64,000 nucleotides of DNA from DATAUD01 sp036501665. GTDB lineage: Bacteria > Verrucomicrobiota > Verrucomicrobiia > Limisphaerales > Palsa-1400. The notes under the pieces are model-generated. The model did no database searches. It saw only the letters and a list, made by a program, of their open reading frames with translations, and had not been told where the DNA came from. Made by a program: the position numbers and the translations under genes. Of the stretch, positions 16,795-24,519 are shown in pieces. How positions within the stretch are numbered: position 1 is the first letter of the stretch; each line of letters begins with the position of its first letter. Location: assembly GCA_036501665.1 (NCBI GenBank), contig DASXZW010000068.1:1-64000 (forward strand), read 5' to 3'.

Positions 16795-17570
16795 AAGTAA
16801 AACGGATAGCCCAGTTTAGCGAAAGCCTCTTTTTGCTCCTTCAAATAGCGGTCCCCAAGGCGATCAAATCCGCCGCCGGCCTTGTAATCCTTTAAAAATT
16901 GATTGACTGAATTGAGCAGGCTCGTGTCATCAAGGCGCAGGCCGACGGCCCAGGATTCCTGGGTGAAGGGCTTGAGGATCGCGCGCGTCGTTTCCGTGTT
17001 GCGCCGCCAGTTTTCGTAGGTGGAAATTTGATCATAGATGAACGCGTCCGCCTTGCCCTGAACCACTTCGAGGACGCAGGCGTCTTCCTTGTCGAGAATA
17101 AGCACATGCGCCTTTTTGATATTGTCGGTGGCGTAAACGTGCCCTGTGGTGCCTTGTTTGACAGCGATTGTCCGGCCAGGTTGATCGGCGTCGGCGATGG
17201 ATTGAATGGGGCTGTTCTTGCCAACCAAAAGGCAGAGGCCGGTCTTCAAATAAGGGTCGGAAAAGGCAATCGACTTGGCGCGCTCCGGAGTCGCGGTCAT
17301 CGAGGAAATGATCAGGTCGATTTTGTGCGTTTGCAGCGAGGGAATCAGGCCGTGGAAGGGGATGTTTTCGATATCAACGTCGCGGCCCAGTTGTTTTCCC
17401 AAATCGCGCGCGAGATCGACGCTGACTCCGGTGGGCTGGCCTTGCTGATCTGTCATCTCGAAGGGAGGATAGGCAAGCTCCATGCCGACGACGAGGCGGT
17501 TGGTCGGTTTTTCGCCGCATCCAGTCAATAAGAGGGCAAGAAAAAGTATTGTCAGCGGGACGATTTTCAT
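16791..17570 (-). CDS. Polar amino-acid ABC transporter substrate-binding lipoprotein
   Basis: From ATG 17570 the protein has 259 residues with a lipoprotein signal (MKIVPLTILFLALLLTGC, lipobox LLTGC). The family-3 solute-binding fold is clear: VGMELAYPPFEMTDQQGQPTGVSVDLA, IDLIISSMTATPERAKSIAFSDPYL, the ligand-gripping region VKQGTTG, and DAFIYDQ. The aromatic and acidic residues fit a polar, cationic or zwitterionic amino acid, but the ligand cannot be fixed. An ORF extending to 17660 overlaps the methyltransferase and is rejected because it buries the signal. A 7-bp hairpin (17574-17593) lies 3 nt before the ATG and could limit translation. Confidence 0.9.
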   Translation of the reverse strand: MKIVPLTILFLALLLTGCGEKPTNRLVVGMELAYPPFEMTDQQGQPTGVSVDLARDLGKQLGRDVDIENIPFHGLIPSLQTHKIDLIISSMTATPERAKSIAFSDPYLKTGLCLLVGKNSPIQSIADADQPGRTIAVKQGTTGHVYATDNIKKAHVLILDKEDACVLEVVQGKADAFIYDQISTYENWRRNTETTRAILKPFTQESWAVGLRLDDTSLLNSVNQFLKDYKAGGGFDRLGDRYLKEQKEAFAKLGYPFYF

Positions 17571-17573
17571 GGT

Positions 17574-17593
17574 CTGAAGCGGCGTTGCTTCAG
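17574..17593 (-). promoter_or_regulatory. Hairpin between methyltransferase stop and transporter start
   Basis: CTGAAGC and GCTTCAG (7-bp arms, 6-nt loop) span the stop codon of the OvoA-C-like gene and end 3 nt before the ATG of the binding-protein gene. No T-run follows, so it is not a terminator. It may tune translation of the lipoprotein or protect mRNA ends. Confidence 0.4.
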
Positions 17594-18324
17594 CGGCGCA
17601 GCCACACGCTCGCTTCGGCAATTCCGAATTGATATTTACGCGCGTGTTCGCGAATGGCAAACGGAATGTCGCGTCTTTTGGAGAGCTTGAAATCGGGCGA
17701 CAACAAAGCCTTTAGCGCCGCGAATGTTTCGACTTTGCGCGCGCCCCGTTTGAAACCGCCAAGCCACTCGGAACGCGGGGTGTATTCAGTCATCCATGTG
17801 TAGGGCGATGTGATAATCAGTTGGCCGCCGGGATTCATCAAAGCGGGCAATTGGCGGAGCAGCTTTCGTGGATTTGGAACGCGGTCGATCAAGTTGGCCA
17901 TCAGAATTACGTCGAATTTTCCCAAGCCGTCCCGCAACGCGGTGGCGTCGCCTACTTCGAAGGTCACTCGCTCGCGGTCAATTTTTGAAGGGACAACCGC
18001 TTTTGCGGTGCGGGTTAATTCTCCCTCTTGAACATAATTAAATTTTCGAGTGCCGCGTTTTTGCAAATCATGCGCTATTTCGATGAATTGTTCAGAGGCG
18101 TCGATGCCGATGACTTCAGCGCAGTGCCGCGCAAGTTCAAACGAACTGGCTCCGACCGCACAGCCCAAATCCACCGCGCGAGATTTCTTCGGAACCTTGT
18201 TCGCCGCCAGACATTCCGTCACGCAACGCGCGGGAAACGTCGCCCGCCAAGGAGCGGGGTTGCCGTAGTGGAGCAGAAGGTATTCGGACCCCGCCCGTTC
18301 GCTGTCGTAATAATTTCCCGCCAT
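17590..18324 (-). CDS. OvoA C-terminal-like methyltransferase (putative 4-mercaptohistidine N1-methyltransferase)
   Basis: This 244-residue stand-alone SAM methyltransferase closely matches the C-terminal domain of the ovothiol enzyme OvoA. Seen in sequence: NYYDSERAGSEYLLLHYG at the N-terminus, motif I AVDLGCAVGASSFELA (50-65), IGIDAS, and the family-specific TWMTEYTPRSEWLGG (176-190). In OvoA this domain methylates the imidazole N of 4-mercaptohistidine; here the sulfoxide-synthase part is absent. It follows the M29-like gene by 18 bp and precedes the amino-acid importer by 19 bp on the same strand, so all five genes probably form one unit. Whether it acts in ovothiol synthesis or on a related imidazole or thiol is not known. 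Confidence 0.78.
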   Translation of the reverse strand: MAGNYYDSERAGSEYLLLHYGNPAPWRATFPARCVTECLAANKVPKKSRAVDLGCAVGASSFELARHCAEVIGIDASEQFIEIAHDLQKRGTRKFNYVQEGELTRTAKAVVPSKIDRERVTFEVGDATALRDGLGKFDVILMANLIDRVPNPRKLLRQLPALMNPGGQLIITSPYTWMTEYTPRSEWLGGFKRGARKVETFAALKALLSPDFKLSKRRDIPFAIREHARKYQFGIAEASVWLRR

Positions 18325-18342
18325 TGATTCCCTTTTCGCGGG

Positions 18343-19485
18343 TTACGACGCCAGCAATTTGCGCAGGTATGGCGACGGTTGAAAATTTTCTATGACAACT
18401 TCCTTCTGCGCACCGCGAAACATCCGCGCCTGCGTCACGCGAATCTCCGGCGTTTTGGTCGGCGAAAAGAGGATGTCGTCGTGGGTGGCGTTTTTGGAAT
18501 TTGTAAATTTGTCGGGTGTCAAGTGACCGCCGAGATGATCGCTACGACCGGTGGCGACGTGCAGTGTGCCAAGAATTTTTTCGTCCTGGATGTCGCGACC
18601 GGAAGGCGGCAGGTCCTGTGTGCCGAAGCCAAGTTCGCCGATTTCGCCGGTGACGGGGTCGGATTGCAATTTTCGGTTGTGTTCCTCGATGACGCTTTGT
18701 TTGCCTTTGAGCAGAGTCGCTTTTTGAATGCGCCCGCCGGATACAGTCATCAAGCCAACCGTGCCGTCTTCGTAGCGCAGGGGAAATGCGCCGTCCGCAC
18801 CGGTGGGGACAAAATAAACTTCACCGGCCGGGAGATTGGCGACGTCGGGCTTTTCGCCGCGACACATGCCGTGGCTTTTTTGGGCCTCCTGCCTGCCGCA
18901 TTGCAGGGTGAGTCGATGGGTTTGCCCAAAGACTTCAAAATCAATCTCGAAGTAATCTGAGCCTGTCAAACCGAGCCGATATTTTTCGGCCTGGCGGCTG
19001 ACGTCGTTATAATCGACAGCTAGGCCGGTTTTGAGAATGATGTCGTTAAGACCGTGGAGGGTTGCGCCGCGGAAACCGTATTTCTTGGCCATCGCTGTCA
19101 ACGGCGCCGTGCCCGAGAAAGTCGAGATGCAGAGAATAATGTTATACTTCGGGTAAATGTCCTTCTCAAGATTCAGTTCTTTGCCGGACGGGTCGAAAGC
19201 GGTCGCGGGCAAATCGAGGTTGCTGCCGCCGGTGACGAGGTAGGCAAAAATATCCCCTCCTGTCAATTGCAATTCCTGCAAGCCGCCGTTTTTCAATCCC
19301 TGATAAAACACGTCATACGCGTGGCGTTGGATCGTCAGGGTTTTGTCCTGGAGGAAGGCGAAGTCCTTGATGTTTCGCGGATCCGGCAGGTCGATTAAAA
19401 TTGCGACGCGCTCTCCGGGTTTTGGAGCAAAAACGGTTTTCAACAGACGCGTCAGACTGAACGGCGGGAATTGCTTTTTGTCCAT
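18343..19485 (-). CDS. M29-type metallopeptidase-like protein
   Basis: This 380-residue protein is distantly related to thermophilic aminopeptidases (AmpS/aminopeptidase T, MEROPS M29). All five metal ligands of that family can be placed: Glu222 (LPAGEVYF), Glu284 (GELGFGT), His309 (GTLHVATG), His335 and Asp337 (ATHDDILF). The N-terminal domain (1-190) is also of M29 style. There is no signal peptide, so it is cytoplasmic. The overall similarity is low enough that the natural substrate need not be a peptide. It is the first gene of the M29/methyltransferase/ABC operon, starting at ATG 19485, with a 92-bp gap from the upstream gene where the operon promoter may lie. Confidence 0.7.
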   Translation of the reverse strand: MDKKQFPPFSLTRLLKTVFAPKPGERVAILIDLPDPRNIKDFAFLQDKTLTIQRHAYDVFYQGLKNGGLQELQLTGGDIFAYLVTGGSNLDLPATAFDPSGKELNLEKDIYPKYNIILCISTFSGTAPLTAMAKKYGFRGATLHGLNDIILKTGLAVDYNDVSRQAEKYRLGLTGSDYFEIDFEVFGQTHRLTLQCGRQEAQKSHGMCRGEKPDVANLPAGEVYFVPTGADGAFPLRYEDGTVGLMTVSGGRIQKATLLKGKQSVIEEHNRKLQSDPVTGEIGELGFGTQDLPPSGRDIQDEKILGTLHVATGRSDHLGGHLTPDKFTNSKNATHDDILFSPTKTPEIRVTQARMFRGAQKEVVIENFQPSPYLRKLLAS

Positions 19486-19577
19486 TTGTAAAGATTACAA
19501 CAGTTTCCAAAAAATAAAAGGCGGCCCAGCAACAACTTCGTGTCTTCCCGGATGCCCTGATAATCTGCAACCCGACA

Positions 19578-22500
19578 TTACCATGAAACAGGCAGCAGGG
19601 CAGTCGCGGCGAGATCGGGGTCTTCGCGTTCGTGCAAGGAATGAACGACGGCGGCGAAGGAACGGGGCACTTTGCCTTCAAAAACGGTTTTTCCGCCGGC
19701 GACGACGCGCACGGGTTTGTCCAAATCAACCAACGCGTCGGAAAGGCGCAAGGTCATTTTGCCGGTGTCGGGCGTTTCGATAGTGATGGTCTGTCCATCC
19801 GCGCGCGCGGCGTAAATTTCGTTTGCTTTTATGTCTTCAGCGGGGCGTTCCAGCCAATAAAATTGCGTGTGAAGCGCACCGTGTCCGCTTTGCTTCCACA
19901 CAACGCGCTTGGGCCAGGTATCACGAGCGAGCGCGGCCATTCTGGGAATCGTTTCGGCCTCGCGATTTTGCATGCTGTGCGGCAAGCCGGGGTAAACTGT
20001 GAGGCGATGCGTGTAACCGGCGGGGTCGGCAGCCTGCAAAGCGTCGATTTTCGCGCTGTATTCGACAACGACTTTATTTCGGTTGTAAGCGTCGTCTGCG
20101 CCGCCCATGTATAGGAAAAATGGGAGATTTCGCAAGCCTTCAGGCGTCTGGTCGTTGGGGTGTCCCGCGCACATTGTGGCGGCGGCAAAGCGGTCGGCTA
20201 GGCGCGGCGCCAATTGATAAACGCCGTCGCCGCCAGCAGAATAACCGATGATATACACGCGGTTCGGATCAACGCCGCGTTGCATCACCATGTCGGAGAT
20301 CAAGCGGTCGAAGAGCCCATCGACTTCAGGAACGAACCACATGTCCCACGAATTTGCGGGTGAGCGCGGGGCGACATTGATGCTGCCGGGCGGAAATTCA
20401 TACCGGCCATAGTAACCCTTCCAGTTTTTGTCATTTTCCTCGGCTGGCGCGTTGCCGCCGCCGTGAAGTGTGATCCAGAGACTGTGCTTGCCGTCGGGCG
20501 CGTCGCCAAAGGTTTTCTCCATCCATTTGAGTTCCTTGTCGCCTATGGTGATTTTGTCGCCCGACAATTCCTGAGACGCCGAGGCGGCGCGGGTTTTGGC
20601 AACATCCGCCCAGGCCATTGAAATAATTCTCTTCGCATCGTCGCGCGAAAAAGCAAAATCCGGCGGCGCGCTGCGATCTGCAGGCGAGTGGGCAAGCCAG
20701 GATTCCGCTTGAAGAACCGTCTGCGGAACAGGCGACAGTTCATTCCATGCGACATCGAGAGTTTCTCTGTCAACACATGAACTGCATTCGACCGTCATTT
20801 CCCTAGTCTGGCCGTCGCGTGAAAAGCGGAGGACTGCGTGGCCGAAATCGGGGAGAACAAAATCGGGCATGTCGTTCAAATCGGCAGTTCCGGCGCGAGT
20901 GTGATTGGCGGAGAGAAGTTGGTCGTTCTCGGTGCGCAATTGAACGTCGGAGGGCAAACGTTCGCCTTTTTCCTTGTCGCGAAGGCGAACATGCACGGTC
21001 GTCGCGGTTTCATTAGTATCGACAATAAGTTTCGCGTAGCGGGCGGAATCATTTATGCCGGCGACATCGCGCGAGGCGAGGTCCCAGGACAGCGGAAAAT
21101 ATTCGCCGGTCTTCCGCCAGCTTGTCGCGTAAATCTGGTGGAGGGCGTTGGTGTTGCGGACGGTGATGGCGGCGTCGCTGTTGAACCACGCGCGATTGAG
21201 GCCGTTTTTGTCATATTCATCGGCACCGGTGAAATACCAATCGCCATCCCAAATTTCAACCCAAGTATGGTTGCCTTCCTTTTGCGCCCATTCGGGGACA
21301 CCCGCGATTCGCGCCGGGACACCGACCGTGCGGCAGGCGTCCACTAAAATAATTGACAGGCCGGTGCAGGTCGCTTTCCCCTGCTCGATGGATTCCTTTG
21401 GGCTTTGGTTGTTGCGCTTTCGCTTTAAATTGTAATGGACCTTGACCTGATTAAAAAGTTCGCGGTTCAAGGCTTGCGCGGCTTCGGTCGCGGTTTTGCA
21501 ATCGCGCACGATATTTGAGCACATGGGGAAAAAATCAGCCCGCCACGGATCGCGGGGTTCGTCGAGGGAAGCGTATGGAACCACGTCGTTGAAATACATT
21601 CGTTCGGGAATGGATTTGGCCCATGGAAAATTTGTGCGCGCCTGCATAGCGAGCGAAAGGTTCTCCATCAGAAAATCGCTGCTTAACGCGGCGTGATCGC
21701 TGGCGGGCATGTTGTCCAAAATGAAATAAGCGGCGCGGCGACCGGCATCGCCGAATTTTTCCACGGCTTCGGAGAGAAAAACGTCGCCTTCGACAGGCAG
21801 AGGTTCGTCGAGTTTCAGCAAGCGATCCTGGCGGATGCGCCAAACGTGGGGTTTTTGATCTTCATTATATTTGACGGAGCAAACGTAGCCATCGGTCGTT
21901 GATTCGATCAGAGGAGCTTCGACTCCGCTCGGAAGTGAAGCGGCTGGTATTGACAGCTCGTCAGTATTTGTGGCCCATCGATGGTGCTCTTTTCTAAAAT
22001 CACGTTGCGCGTAGTAAATTTCCAATGCCAGATCACGCGCGGGTTTGCCTGGAATTGGCGCGATGGAAATTTCCTGATTCGCGGGCTGACGCGTGAATTG
22101 CAAAAGCCCCCACATTTCGGGGCGGTGCATGTCGATCACGCCGGGCGGAGACCAAATCCAATTATCCTCGGGGGTATTCGGAACTTTTGCGTAAACGCCG
22201 CCGGTCGTCGTGATTTGCCACTCGACCCGTGAAAAATCGATGCGCCATTGTTCGCCTTCGGTCGGAGGGCCGGAATGGCGGGCGTGCTTAGCGAGAACTT
22301 TCCACGGGAAGGCGATCTCGACCGTCCAACCTTTGTCGGTATCCGAGGCATTATTGAGCGTGCCGTTGACCTGCACGGCGGTCTTGAGACCAGGAATGTC
22401 CCAGGCGTTGTTGGGCTTGCCCTGGTCCATGTAAGGCTTGTCAAGCATCAGGTCCCAACTGGTGTTCAATGCGTTTATTTCGAACTCGTAGTAATTGTGC

Positions 22501-22907
22501 GTGTTGCCTTGCGGATCAATGAACACCTCGAAGTCGGGGTCGAGGAAAATCACGGAATCGTGGTTCGTCAATGTGGCCCAAACATGGGGTTCCTCCAGTT
22601 CAGCGGCGATGTAGAGGTAATCATCGTCCCAGAGCATTTTCACATGAGTGTGAAAGCGGGGGTTGGGCATCGCGACGCCTTGGATGTCCATCGAATCTTC
22701 CGTCCAAGGCACGGTGGCCCAAACTGCATCGTCCAATTTTCCATCAACGACAATCGGGGTATCCGTATGGCGGCAAACGTATCCACGCGGGATGATGGGC
22801 GCCATTTTTGCGCGCCAATCATCCGCTTCGCCTGCCGCGCACTTCCCTACGACGGATACAGCCAAGGAAAAGATCAGGAGAAAGCTGCGGGTTCGGTGTG
22901 TTTTCAT
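19578..22907 (-). CDS. Secreted CBM9-like / transglutaminase-like / alpha-beta hydrolase fusion
   Basis: This is an 1109-residue protein with a signal peptide (MKTHRTRSFLLIFSLAVSVVG). Residues about 40-275 match a CBM9-like domain (PIVVDGKLDDAVWATVPWTEDS, YLYIAAELEEPHVWA, FEVFIDPQGNTHNYYEFEINA). Residues about 480-570 are a transglutaminase-like core with Cys514 (GKATCTGLSIILVDACR), His547 (GNHTWVEIWDG) and an Asp near 563. Residues about 800-1000 are an esterase or depolymerase-like hydrolase with nucleophile Ser890 (IIGYSAGGDGVYQLA), Asp about 938 (GGADDAYNR) and His977 (GLPHSMQN), plus the oxyanion loop LHGGG. The final ~110 residues form a beta domain. All three modules keep their key residues. 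It may bind, deamidate or cleave, and esterolyse a polymer-linked substrate; this is inference. Transcribed alone. Confidence 0.82.
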   Translation of the reverse strand: MKTHRTRSFLLIFSLAVSVVGKCAAGEADDWRAKMAPIIPRGYVCRHTDTPIVVDGKLDDAVWATVPWTEDSMDIQGVAMPNPRFHTHVKMLWDDDYLYIAAELEEPHVWATLTNHDSVIFLDPDFEVFIDPQGNTHNYYEFEINALNTSWDLMLDKPYMDQGKPNNAWDIPGLKTAVQVNGTLNNASDTDKGWTVEIAFPWKVLAKHARHSGPPTEGEQWRIDFSRVEWQITTTGGVYAKVPNTPEDNWIWSPPGVIDMHRPEMWGLLQFTRQPANQEISIAPIPGKPARDLALEIYYAQRDFRKEHHRWATNTDELSIPAASLPSGVEAPLIESTTDGYVCSVKYNEDQKPHVWRIRQDRLLKLDEPLPVEGDVFLSEAVEKFGDAGRRAAYFILDNMPASDHAALSSDFLMENLSLAMQARTNFPWAKSIPERMYFNDVVPYASLDEPRDPWRADFFPMCSNIVRDCKTATEAAQALNRELFNQVKVHYNLKRKRNNQSPKESIEQGKATCTGLSIILVDACRTVGVPARIAGVPEWAQKEGNHTWVEIWDGDWYFTGADEYDKNGLNRAWFNSDAAITVRNTNALHQIYATSWRKTGEYFPLSWDLASRDVAGINDSARYAKLIVDTNETATTVHVRLRDKEKGERLPSDVQLRTENDQLLSANHTRAGTADLNDMPDFVLPDFGHAVLRFSRDGQTREMTVECSSCVDRETLDVAWNELSPVPQTVLQAESWLAHSPADRSAPPDFAFSRDDAKRIISMAWADVAKTRAASASQELSGDKITIGDKELKWMEKTFGDAPDGKHSLWITLHGGGNAPAEENDKNWKGYYGRYEFPPGSINVAPRSPANSWDMWFVPEVDGLFDRLISDMVMQRGVDPNRVYIIGYSAGGDGVYQLAPRLADRFAAATMCAGHPNDQTPEGLRNLPFFLYMGGADDAYNRNKVVVEYSAKIDALQAADPAGYTHRLTVYPGLPHSMQNREAETIPRMAALARDTWPKRVVWKQSGHGALHTQFYWLERPAEDIKANEIYAARADGQTITIETPDTGKMTLRLSDALVDLDKPVRVVAGGKTVFEGKVPRSFAAVVHSLHEREDPDLAATALLPVSW

Positions 22908-22965
22908 GACGGATCAGGATGGTGGCAAAAAATCCACGCTTCCACAAGCGTCAACGCGTCTGGAA

Positions 22966-24297
22966 CTAATGGCCTTTAGTTTGAAGGCTTGTTTCAAGAT
23001 TCTTCCGAGCGACAAACACGAACCGGCGGCCCACTTTTTTCTGCTCAAATAGTTTTGACTGTGCTAATTTCAACAGGTCACTTCGGGCGGTTGCATAGGT
23101 TATTCCCTGACGTTTTTGGTGGCTCCCAATATTGTAAATAAAACCGGGATGACGCAGAGCATGACCAACAAGGGCGTGTTGGCGGTGGTTTAGTTCCGGA
23201 TATTTTTCCAACGCGTCCAGACAAGCCCTGGTTTCAGATGCTTTGCGTTCGACGTAATTGTGAAGTTCCTTAAGGGATTTCCGAATAATTTCTGTCTGAT
23301 GAATAATGAAATAGGTCAGATCGTTGTCGTCCGTCTCACTATGCAAAAATGCCACGCCATATTGCACGGGAGCTTTCCTAAGAAAGTGCGAAATGGAGAT
23401 GAACTCAAAAAGCCAATAGCCCGAATGAAGCATTTGCCAATAAAATAATGCCCGAGCTGTTCTTCCATTGCCATCCACGAACGGATGATCGTAGGCCAGC
23501 CAAAAGTGAAGGATTATCCCTCGGATTACCGGGTGAACAAAAAAATCTGGAGTTCTTACATTCGCAAAATCACACATCTTCTGTAAACGGCCGGACAGAT
23601 CTTCAGCTGAAGGCGGCGTGTGGAAGACGTTTCCTTGAAGATCAGAAACATTTATCGCCTCGTCCTGCCTCCGAAACCGGCCAGCGCCGTCCGGGATATC
23701 TAGCGCACCATGGGAGATTTCCCGGTGAATTTGGAATACCAATTCCGGGGTCAATGGATTTTCTTTCAATTCCAAAATACGCCGCATCGTAGCGTAATTG
23801 TTCGCGATCATTCGCTCGCTGTGATTTTGAGGTTTCCTCCCTTCAGCCAACATTTTCTTGGCGACTTCACGAGTGGTCGCAGCCCCTTCCAATTGGCTCG
23901 ACGTAATGGCCTCCTCCATCAATGACCGTATGAGATAGCGGTCCCTTTGGTCGGCGTTGGTTATTTGTTCTGGAATTTGGACAATGGTTCCGCTGCCTCG
24001 GTCGATTTGATGCAGAAGATCAACCACCAAATCGGGGACGCAAAAATGAAAGGGGCGACCCTCCTTATCTTCCAACGGCACGGTTCTGGATCCGCTTCCT
24101 CGGAGTAATTTCAATGCGGTCCACCATTCTCCAAGCGTCAAGTCCTGAGGCGGCTTGCGAAAACGCAATTCATCCCAATGCAGATACCCGGCATCGAAAT
24201 CGCGTTCCTTGTTGAGTTGAAAAAACCGTTCCAACTTTTGCGGGGTCAAATCGCCGATTAATTTTAGGAAATCAGGCGGTTTGTCTGGAATTTTCAT
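22966..24297 (-). CDS. Fic-domain protein (AMP-transferase family) with C-terminal winged helix
   Basis: This 443-residue protein has the Fic motif HPFVDGNGRTAR (271-282) complete, the flap region GAGRFRRQDEAI, and an N-terminal inhibitory helix SSQLEG (133-138) of the (S/T)xxxE(G/N) type, so this is a class II Fic protein held inactive by its own helix. The N-terminal ~110 residues match the domain common to Fic proteins of this length, and the last ~75 (HALRHPGFIYNIGSHQKRQGITYATARSDLLKL) look like a winged helix, suggesting DNA binding or self-regulation. Class II Fic proteins transfer AMP from ATP to Ser/Thr/Tyr of targets. A palindrome (24296-24316) lies over its start codon. No antitoxin partner is present. 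AT-rich upstream DNA suggests a different origin from its neighbours. Confidence 0.9.
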   Translation of the reverse strand: MKIPDKPPDFLKLIGDLTPQKLERFFQLNKERDFDAGYLHWDELRFRKPPQDLTLGEWWTALKLLRGSGSRTVPLEDKEGRPFHFCVPDLVVDLLHQIDRGSGTIVQIPEQITNADQRDRYLIRSLMEEAITSSQLEGAATTREVAKKMLAEGRKPQNHSERMIANNYATMRRILELKENPLTPELVFQIHREISHGALDIPDGAGRFRRQDEAINVSDLQGNVFHTPPSAEDLSGRLQKMCDFANVRTPDFFVHPVIRGIILHFWLAYDHPFVDGNGRTARALFYWQMLHSGYWLFEFISISHFLRKAPVQYGVAFLHSETDDNDLTYFIIHQTEIIRKSLKELHNYVERKASETRACLDALEKYPELNHRQHALVGHALRHPGFIYNIGSHQKRQGITYATARSDLLKLAQSKLFEQKKVGRRFVFVARKNLETSLQTKGH

Positions 24298-24316
24298 TCG
24301 CTATTTATTAGCGAAT
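24296..24316. promoter_or_regulatory. Palindrome over the fic start codon
   Basis: ATTCGCTA (24296-24303) and TAGCGAAT (24309-24316) are exact complements around TTTAT; the fic ATG (24295-24297 on the minus strand) lies at its edge. Upstream on the minus strand are two copies of ATTGATAAT and a weaker GCATTG/CAATGC pair (24372-24391). It could be an operator for the winged-helix domain of the Fic protein or a translation-blocking hairpin. The whole 24298-24519 gap holds only this AT-rich, repeat-like DNA and no gene. Confidence 0.5.
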
Positions 24317-24519
24317 TATCAATTTATTATCAATTAATAGTTCACTAATTTTTCGCAGCGCATTTCGTAAAGCATTGATTATCAACAATGCAACGAAGAT
24401 TAGGATGTGAGGCCAATTCAAAAGAGGCCAAAATATCGAACGCTTTTTCGCAAAAGCGAAGACTTCATGCGCTCTTAATAAGGCCGTGCTCTGGACAAAT
24501 ATTAACCGGTGCTGGAAAA

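Noticed and set aside
17570..17660. Extended N-terminus of the substrate-binding protein from 17660
   Set aside because: It would overlap the methyltransferase and bury a good lipoprotein signal at 17570.
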